Positions 16,941 through 23,309 of a DNA stretch of 23,309 nucleotides are shown here, piece after piece. The DNA comes from Cymbomonas tetramitiformis (lineage: Eukaryota; Chlorophyta; Pyramimonadophyceae; Pyramimonadales; Pyramimonadaceae). Where the stretch lies: NCBI GenBank assembly GCA_001247695.2, contig LGRX02034259.1, forward strand, positions 1-23,309. Direction: 5' to 3'. The position numbers were made by a program, and so were the translations under genes. Position 1 is the first letter of the stretch. Each line of letters opens with the position of its first letter. The notes below the pieces were generated by a model. The model saw only the letters and a list, made by a program, of their open reading frames with translations, made no database searches and was not told the origin of the DNA.

Positions 16941-19900
16941 CTGCGCCAGCATGGTGGGCCATAGTCTTCTAATTCCCTGAGAGTTCTTCCGCACAGTTCA
17001 GCTGTGGCGTCATCTGAGGGCACTCCAACCATCCAGCTGCTCTCAACAATCCAGAATAGCACGGCCCCCTCGAGGCGGTCATGAGGGGAGCGTCTCAAGA
17101 AGCAAGCAACTTCATGTGGTGCTTCTAACCGAACCGTGAGCGTCTCAGGAGCACAATTAAACAGATGATCATCGCCATGCGCTGCGTGGGTGGTTCGTGT
17201 GGTCGACACCCGAGAATTCTTCCAAGCCATGCATGCGTTCGAGTAGAACAAGGAACACCAGCGGCCTTGGGGTCAATCGATTAAAGCCATCTACGGCACG
17301 GTGCAAAAAATGATCTTAGCTCCATGCTTTGGACACTGCGATACCGCACGTCTCTGACGCGCCGAGTTGATGATGGTGTCCAGCAATTGATCCGATGGCT
17401 GCGCGCAGACATCTAGAACAGCATGCGGCCACTGATCTCGGGCCTGTGCATGGGCGTCCATGACACTGTGCAGCACCCGCTGTGCAGCACCAATCCCGCA
17501 GTCGCAACGAAATCCATACAGCAATGCATGATGGTGTGCTGGCCACGGGTCCCCGCAAGTGACCGGCGCTGATGCGGCTCATCTCAGCACGCCTGCACGA
17601 GGCTGTGATGCGCGTCGGCCTGGCTCACCTGCAGATGTCTGTGAAAGATTCCGCAGACCACCGAGGAAAAACCTGGCAGCACCCCAAGCATCGCGCCCCG
17701 TCAAGAACACCGAATCGTGCAGCTGACACGTGGCATTCCGTGGCACATTCTCGCGCGCCCGCTCTCTGCGGCGCTCGAATGCGGTGTGCTCACCCAGCGG
17801 CAGGCACTTCCGAAAGGCGGGGCGGGAACGCTTCGCAGCCACAGCGTCAAGCAGGGACATTCTGCAGGTGCTCCCCGGCACGCCCGCAAGTGACGCGCCC
17901 GCGCCTATGTGCGCAGCAGGAGCAGCGCCGTGCATGACTGGCCACTTCTGTGGCATGGCACGCACACGTAACAGATGGACGAAGGGGTTGCGCTTGCACG
18001 TCTTCGTAGCACCTGGTGGCATCATGGTAGGGCCGCATGCCGGACCGGATGGGCCGTGAACCATTCTGTTTGGATGCCGCATGATAAGAGGCCGTCGATC
18101 CCTGAAACTGTGAGGAGCAGTGAAACTGAGAGCTGCCGGCCGTTGATCTATTGATGCGATGAGCGGCTCATCCCATATCTCCGGGAGGCAGAATGCGCAA
18201 CACACGACGGGGCGCCGAAGGCGACAGCAATGACGGGCTGCATTTTCGCGCGTGCGTGGCTGGAGGGCGGGAGGGCAGTGCTATGCTTGGGGGATGCGCT
18301 CGGGGCGCAGTGAGGCACGTGCCTGAGATCGGCGGGGTCCATGAGGCTCAAGTAGGCCACTCCCTTCTCGTCCAACGCAAAGCAGTGCAGCACAATCGCA
18401 GCATTGCGGCGAGCCCCCGCATCCTGCCGCCATGACCACGCCACGTCTGTCAGCCGCCCCACCGCCTGGCGCACCACCACCTTCGGCCGCCCCACCGCCT
18501 GTCGCGCCACCACCTCAGCCGCCCCGCCTGGCGCACCACCACCTTCGGCCGCCCCACCGCCTGGCGCGCCACACCTTCAGCCGCCCCACCGCCTGGCGCA
18601 CCACCTTCAGCCGCCCCACCGCCAGCACCACCACCTTCGGCCGCCCCACCGCCTGTCGCGCTCACCACCTTCAGCCGCCCCCGCCTGGCGCACCACCACC
18701 TTCGTCCGTCCCACCGCCTGGCGCGTCACCGCTCGCCCCACCGCCTGGCACGCCACCACCTTCAGCCGCCCCGCCGCCTGGCGCACCACCACCTTCGTCC
18801 GTCCCACCGCCTGGCGCACCACCACCTTCAGCCGCCCCACCGCCTGGCATGCCCTGATGTGTCCGTTTTAGGCATAATGCTGCGAGGGCGCATGCATGAG
18901 GAACGAGAGTGGTGTGCATGCCCGGGTGAGCAACCGCACTAGCTGCAGCGGGCAAGAGGAGCGCCACTCCGAGTGACTGGTCCGACAGATGCGGCGCGTG
19001 ACAGCACGATGAACGCCCAGAGCAGGAGACAAGAGCAAGTCGGTATGAGTGGGCTGAAAGCCGGAGCGCCTGATCGCATTAACGCAAGCCCCGGAAGAAG
19101 AGAACAGCAGGCGTCTAGGTAGGTGGGCGGGGATATACGTGGCAGTGCATTAGGTGAGTCAGCCCCGACAGTATCCGGATGATAATGGTTTGCTCCTGTC
19201 GACTCATCCGCGCCAGCATAGGCTCAGAAACATAGGCGGCGCAGAGTGCATGCCCCGTTCACATGAGCATTAAACTTGCGCAAGCAAGACTCCCCTGGCC
19301 CAACTGGCACCGCCCCTCTGGGTGGAGCACTTGCCCGGTGAAAGATGGCTGTGCTTCAATGCAGTCGGCATGGCGGCGGGCGCGCCCACCTGAATCAAGA
19401 TCCTGCTCCATCCCGGCTCGGGGACGCCTATCCAGACGCAGAGAATCTGCACGCCGGCATGCGCATCAGACCCGGGGTCAGCGCTCTGCGGCAGCACCTG
19501 CGCCACGATGCTGCGGGCCCGGCTGTGGGGCATGCGCGCACAAGCCTCACTGATGACGCCACTCAGGTACGGTCTGTAACACTCAGGAACGGTCTGTAAC
19601 ACGCAGGAACGGTCTGTAACGCAGGAACCCTTACACCATCGCGAGTTTCGGAAAAGTGGCCATGCAACCGCATCAGAGCACGAGGTTTCCGAGTCTCCAT
19701 CTCAGCTGAGAGCCGGGTTGATGCACACAGAAGGGTCGCCGCAAGCGCCAGGTGGACAGCATGTTGGTAGAGCAGCAAGCGCCAGGTGGACAGCATGCTG
19801 ATAGAGCAGCAAGCACCAGGCGGACAGCATGCTGATAGAGTAACAAGCGCCAGGTGGACAGCATGCTGATAGAGCAGCAAGTGCCAGGTGGACAACATGC

Positions 19901-22640
19901 TGGTAGAGTAGCAAGCGCCAGGTGGACAGCATGCTGATAGAGCAGCAAGTGCCAGGTGGACAACATGCTGGTAGACTAGCAAGCGCCAGGTGGACAGTAT
20001 GCTGGTAGAGCAGCGGGTACCTCCGCTGCGCCGCCGGCAACCGCCGGGTTGTCAGAGCTGAGCGCGCACAGCAAGCCGGCCACCAGATTCTGGCGGAGGC
20101 TGCGCAGGTTCGCCGGCAGATGCTCCTCGATCACCGGCTCTGAGGGCACACCGAGCGCAACGCCCTCCAATGAGCCGGCCGCCGCAGTCCACTGCTTGAG
20201 AGCCCCCCCCAAATTGCACCAAGGCAGGCACCCCCCCGCGGCCATTGGGCTGATCTCAGACGCTGCGGACTGGGCGGATGGCAAGCTGCCGCGCCGTGAA
20301 ATGCGGTTGCAGTGGCTCACGGGCGGCCCGCGCTCCGCTGAATGCGGCTGTTGCTGCCACGTGGAGCTCCTGCGAGGAAGGCTGGGCGGGTGAGAGTTAC
20401 CCATCGACTGCTGGATGCCCAGAAACCCGCCTCGCTGTGGCTGCAGCGGCACGATGAATCTGACCCCGCCTCACCCCCCCCGTCGTCACCCGCCTCGCTG
20501 TGGCTGCAGCGGCACGATGCATCTGACCCCGCCTCACCCCCCCCGTCACCCTTCTCAACTGGTTGCGCACGGGGTGCCGGCAGGTGATTTGGTGCAATCC
20601 TCGCACCTCGAGGCGACATCAACCTTCAGCGGTGCCCACTTATCGCAGAGGGGCGGAACATGGAGGCCTCAAAGGCGGGGCGGTGCACAGCAACATCCGC
20701 CAGGGGGTCTAGCCTCCCCATCTGTCTGCGAGGGGCGCCCCGTGTGCCTGGTAGATGAGCAAGGGGGTCTAGCCTCCCCATCTGTCTGCGAGGAGGGCGC
20801 CGTGGGCCTGGCAGATGAGCAAGGGGGTCTAGCCTCCCCATCTACGAGGGGCGCCCCGTGTGCCTGGCAGGACACAAGGGGGGTATAGCTTCCCATCTAC
20901 GAGGGGCGCCTGTGTGCCTGGGCAGATGGCTGGGTAAGTCTAGCCTCCCATCTGCAGGGCGCGCGCCGTGGGCCTGGCAGATGAGCAAGGGGGTCTAGCC
21001 TCCCCATCTGCGAGGGGCGCCGTGTGCCTGGAAGATGAGCAAGGGGGTCTAGCCTCCCCATCTGCGAGGTGCGCGCCGTGGGCCTGGCAGACGAGGCAGG
21101 CATACCAGCAGGCCAGAAGGCTGCAAGGTATGTTTGGGCACAGACCGGGCGAGCAGGGCCTCTCCGTGCTGGCCCCTGAACACCTTCTGCAAGGCCTTCG
21201 TGGCCTGCTCCAGCAGCACCTGTCGCCCGCCGCCGCACAACCCGGCACCCGCACTTCTCCAGCGTGGCATGCCAACTCAGTGCGGAGAGGTGCGGCCGTC
21301 TACTCTCCGGACCTGGTGTGATGTTGACATGCGTGGAAAAGGGGAGGCCCCCACTGCCGCACGGGCGCGTTTCTAAGGGGCACAACAGCTGCCTCGACGT
21401 GGCCCAGGCGGCGCAGACCAGATCGGGCAAAGCGTGAGGCCGCCGGGCGACGCCCTCGTGTCTCCAGCGTGCTGCAGAGCCCGGAACAGACGACTGCAGC
21501 ACGTGACCGAGGCACCCAGACGCTCAAAGCGCGTGTGCCGGAAGGCTGCGTCCCCCCATGATTGGCTCAGATACCTTGTAGGAGCCCTGCATCATGTGGG
21601 TCAAGCCATTCACTATCTCCTCCATATCCCCGGCATGCTTCACACTCTGCGATGCCAAATGATAGTGCACAGCCCCCACCCCAATCCGTGCGCAGAGCTC
21701 ACCAAGCACCGCAAATGCATTGGCGTGAATGCACTGCCCTATAACTCGCTGGAAAGCATCAGAGCTGGGACTCCGGCCACCTGCAGCGCGCGCTTACGAG
21801 CTCCCGCGCCGCTTGTAGGCCGGGCTGAGTGGCGGGGGATCGGTGGATGACTGCCGTGGAGAGTTGGATGCCGGTTCAGCGACAGAAGACACAAAGGAGA
21901 AGGAAGGGGGTCGCAGAGGGACACGGGTGCTCGCCTGGTAAAGGCGGAATGTGGCATTCGGAGATTCCATCACGTGGCCGATGCAAAGCGCGGCGGCCTC
22001 GGCCGTGACATGGTCGCCACTCCTCTGTGCTCCCACACGTCTCCACATTAGCCGCACCCCCAGAGCCCAGAGAGTGGAGGCTCAGGGGAGGGACAAGGGA
22101 AAGCGCACAGAGCCTCCAAAAACTCCGAGTGCCTCCAAAAGCTTAAAATATTCCCAAAAGCTCGAGCTCAACGTGGCTTCAAAAGCTAAAGCTCAAAATG
22201 GCTCCAAAAGCTCGAGCTCAAAATGGCTCCAAAAGCTCGAGCTCAAAATGGCTCCAAAAGCTCGAGCTCAAAATGGCTGCATAAGCTCTGATGGCTCGGG
22301 AACGCAGCGAGCATCGTGCGAGCAAGCTCCCACGCTTTCCATCACAGCCGCGTCTGTGACCAGGATCAAAACTGACTCGTGCCGGGATGCTGCTGGAGCC
22401 GCGTCTGTGACCAGGCTCAAAACTGACCCCTCCCGCATCTCGAGGGCAAGGTTCCACGACGCGGCCTGCGGCAGAGACGGGAGAGCCGCGGCAGGCACCA
22501 GGAGCATCTCGATCCCCGAAAGCAGCTGCTGGACGAGCTCGTCGGGCAGCTCGAGCAGCTTGTCCGGAACAGTCGCACACAAGTTCCTGCGCCCGGATGC
22601 ATACCACCGCTCACCTCCTCGTGTCACCTGCTGCAGCTGC
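16941..22640 (-). CDS. Large multi-exon gene, helical-repeat (HEAT/ARM-like) protein, unknown identity
   Basis: Nine phase-compatible exons on the minus strand: about 22640-22428, 22022-21798, 21764-21575, 21219-21106, 20407-20021, 19497-19390, 18423-18319, 17479-17345 and 17143-16941. Donors include GTAAGC, GTATCT, GTATGC, GTACCC, GTATCG and GTAATA; GTGGGC and GTGCCT are weaker. Peptides are rich in amphipathic helices: DKLLELPDELVQQLLSGIEM, AEAAALCIGHVMESP, AVLGELCARIGVGAVHYHLA, NLRSLRQNLVAGLLCALSSD, NAAIVLHCFALDEKGVAYLS, HAVLDVCAQPSDQLLDTIIN. That suggests stacked helical repeats, a scaffold or transport-type fold, but I cannot name the family. Neither gene end is certain: the 5' end probably lies beyond 22690 and more exons may follow 16941. 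The 387-nt exon includes a Ser/Pro-rich low-complexity part, so its 5' boundary is doubtful. Most long introns carry private minisatellites. Confidence 0.55.
17480..18318. other. Intron of the large minus gene without tandem repeats
   Basis: Between the exons at 18319 and 17479. A 208-codon minus frame (18205-17579) and a 109-codon plus frame (17730-18059) overlap here. Both are Arg/Pro/Ala-rich as expected for GC-rich DNA and I do not call either, though a further small exon inside the minus frame is possible. Confidence 0.35.
18447..18852. repeat. 33-bp GC-rich minisatellite, about 12 copies
   Basis: Unit cgccccaccgcctggcgcac then caccaccttcggc. Because 33 is a multiple of three and the unit lacks stops, frames open on both strands (Pro-Pro-Gly-Ala repeats on plus, Gly-Gly-Gly-Ala repeats on minus), but unit lengths vary and frames shift. 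It abuts the acceptor of the exon at 18423 and lies in that intron. Confidence 0.93.
18853..19389. other. Remainder of the intron downstream of the exon at 19390
   Basis: GC-rich, with no supported exon on either strand and no recognised repeat. Confidence 0.4.
19563..19625. repeat. Tandem repeat of about 20 bp, 3 copies
   Basis: Three copies of caggaacggtctgtaacac (first with ggtac) lie within the intron between the exons at 20021 and 19497. Confidence 0.9.
19742..20013. repeat. 34-bp minisatellite, 8 copies, at a splice donor
   Basis: Eight copies of caagcgccaggtggacagca then tgctgatagagcag. On the minus strand the array starts within 8 nt of the GTACCC donor at 20020, so the repeat has expanded immediately inside the intron. 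Each minus-strand unit carries cttgctgctctatcag, a good acceptor look-alike. Confidence 0.95.
20428..20553. repeat. 63-bp tandem duplication
   Basis: Two 63-bp copies start at 20428 and 20491 with cgcctcgctgtggctgcagc, then ggcacgatg, and contain a C8 run. The duplication sits just upstream (minus sense) of the acceptor for the exon at 20407. Confidence 0.92.
20700..21095. repeat. Minisatellite of about 57 bp, 7 copies
   Basis: Seven copies carry gggggtctagcctccccatc, a gaggggcgcc block, then gtgtgcctggcagatgagca. Units vary in length by several bases. It fills most of the intron between the exons ending at 21106 and starting at 20407; on the minus strand each unit holds cttgctcatctgccag. 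Confidence 0.94.
22131..22285. repeat. 25-bp minisatellite, about 6 copies
   Basis: Unit aaaagctcgagctcaaaatg then gctcc. The central three copies are nearly identical and the outer ones diverged. It lies in the intron between the exons at 22428 and 22022. Confidence 0.94.
22347..22427 (-). repeat. 51-bp spaced duplication carrying two splice donors
   Basis: The block gccgcgtctgtgaccagg, a/c tcaaaactgac, occurs twice, 51 bp apart. On the minus strand each copy begins GTCAGTTTTGA, giving two donor-like sites at 22427/22426 and 22376/22375. Both leave the exon in phase 2. Confidence 0.85.
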
Positions 22641-22702
22641 AGTGACCTCCCAGGCCGATCGAATCGGAGGAAACCCCCCCACACACACACACCGCCAGGT
22701 TT

Positions 22703-23262
22703 ACCCGCCGAGTGGTGGGCATTTTATCGGACGGCCAGGACCGTGGTCCGGGTGACCTGCGAGTGGTGGGCATTTAACCGTACGGCCAGGACCGTGGTCC
22801 GGTGACCGCGAGTGGTGGGCATTTTTACCGACGGCCAGATCCGTGGGTCCGGTGACCCAAGTAGTGGTGGCATTTTACCGACGGCCAGGACCGTGGTCCG
22901 GTGACCTGCGAGTGGTGGGCATTTTACCGGACGGCCAGGACCGTGGTCCGGGTGACCTGCGAGTGGTGGGGCATTTTATCGACGGCCAGGACCGTTGTCC
23001 GGTGACCTGCGAGTGGTGGGGCATTTTACCGACGGCCAGGACCGTGGTCCGGGTGACCTGCGAGTGGTGGGTATTTACCGGACGGCTAGGACCGTTTTCC
23101 GGGTGACCTGCAGTGGTGGGTATTTCTACCGACGGCCAGGACCGTGGTCTGGGTGACCTGCGAGTGGTGGGCATTTTACCGGACGGCCAGGACCGTGGTC
23201 CGGGTGACCTGCGAGTGGTGGGCATTTACCGGACGGCCAGGACCGTGGTCCGGGTGACCTGG
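22703..23262. repeat. Minisatellite of about 50 bp, 11 copies
   Basis: Eleven copies of gcgagtggtgggcattttac, cggacggccaggaccgtgg, tccgggtgacct with frequent 1-2 bp length changes. On the minus strand each unit contains ccactcgcag directly followed by gtcacc, an acceptor abutting a donor. It probably sits in the intron upstream of the exon near 22640. Confidence 0.95.
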
Positions 23263-23309
23263 GAGTCCTGGCTGTGCAGCAGGGAGAAGACGCCCTTGAA
23301 CAGCTGATT

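Noticed and set aside
17579..18205. 208-codon minus-strand frame
   Set aside because: It lies in the proposed intron between the exons at 18319 and 17479, overlaps a comparable plus frame, and shows no domain pattern.
18432..18857. Proline-rich (PPGAPPP) protein on plus, glycine-rich on minus
   Set aside because: Both are translations of the 33-bp minisatellite; unit length changes shift the frame and the array lies inside an intron of the minus gene.
19563..20040. Overlapping minus frames with LLYQHAVHLALA repeats
   Set aside because: All are translations of the 34-bp minisatellite; because 34 is not a multiple of three, every frame shows the same peptide in turn.
21220..21574. Extra exon starting at 21493 after gtgctgcag
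   Set aside because: No donor returns phase 0 with a good site, while joining 21575 directly to 21219 gives a smooth helical reading.
22697..23262. CRISPR-like array at the right end
   Set aside because: Units are contiguous without unique spacers; it is a minisatellite in eukaryotic-type DNA.

Overview
The window reads as nuclear DNA of a eukaryotic microbe, most plausibly a protist or alga. No operons, Shine-Dalgarno spacing or long uninterrupted genes are visible. Coding potential instead lies in short open segments bounded by AG and GT signals whose phases agree, mixed with many minisatellites. I did not recognise any gene as an orthologue of a named family except for one SAP-like DNA-binding motif. 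The lineage is inference; I cannot fix it from sequence alone. All exon calls were made by eye from frame continuity and splice signals.

Region by region. (1) 1-1628: GC-rich; the 3' part of a plus-strand spliced gene (exons near 903-1026 and 1540-1628) whose introns are filled with tandem repeats. (2) 1629-5150: lower GC, mostly without recognisable genes; one possible exon at 3711-3889. (3) 5150-6851: an apparently complete seven-exon plus-strand gene with a TATA-like box, encoding a helical protein of about 191 residues with a duplicated helix plus Pro-Pro module. (4) 6852-8898: no convincing gene; one inverted copy of a dispersed hairpin repeat. (5) 8899-13720: an island of minus-strand, apparently intron-poor reading frames of different composition. 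It holds a frameshifted unknown ORF, a degraded SAP-motif protein with a basic repeat tail, an unknown 245-residue ORF, a 66-residue membrane-anchored ORF with its own TATA-like box and palindrome, and a repeat-bearing 171-residue ORF. The island could be a decayed mobile or viral insertion, but no terminal repeats or hallmark replication or capsid genes were seen. (6) 13721-16940: AT-rich and repeat-rich non-coding DNA with near-palindromic TGTCCCA/TGGGACA units, 25-bp repeats, CA tracts and a dispersed hairpin repeat. (7) 16941-23309: a large GC-rich minus-strand gene with at least nine phase-compatible exons. The protein looks like stacked helices of HEAT/ARM character. Most of its long introns carry their own private minisatellite.

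The two GC-rich ends share one unusual architecture: short exons separated by introns whose bulk is a unique minisatellite. This, the duplicated in-frame splice donor at 22376/22427, and the compact minus-strand island are the parts most worth following up.
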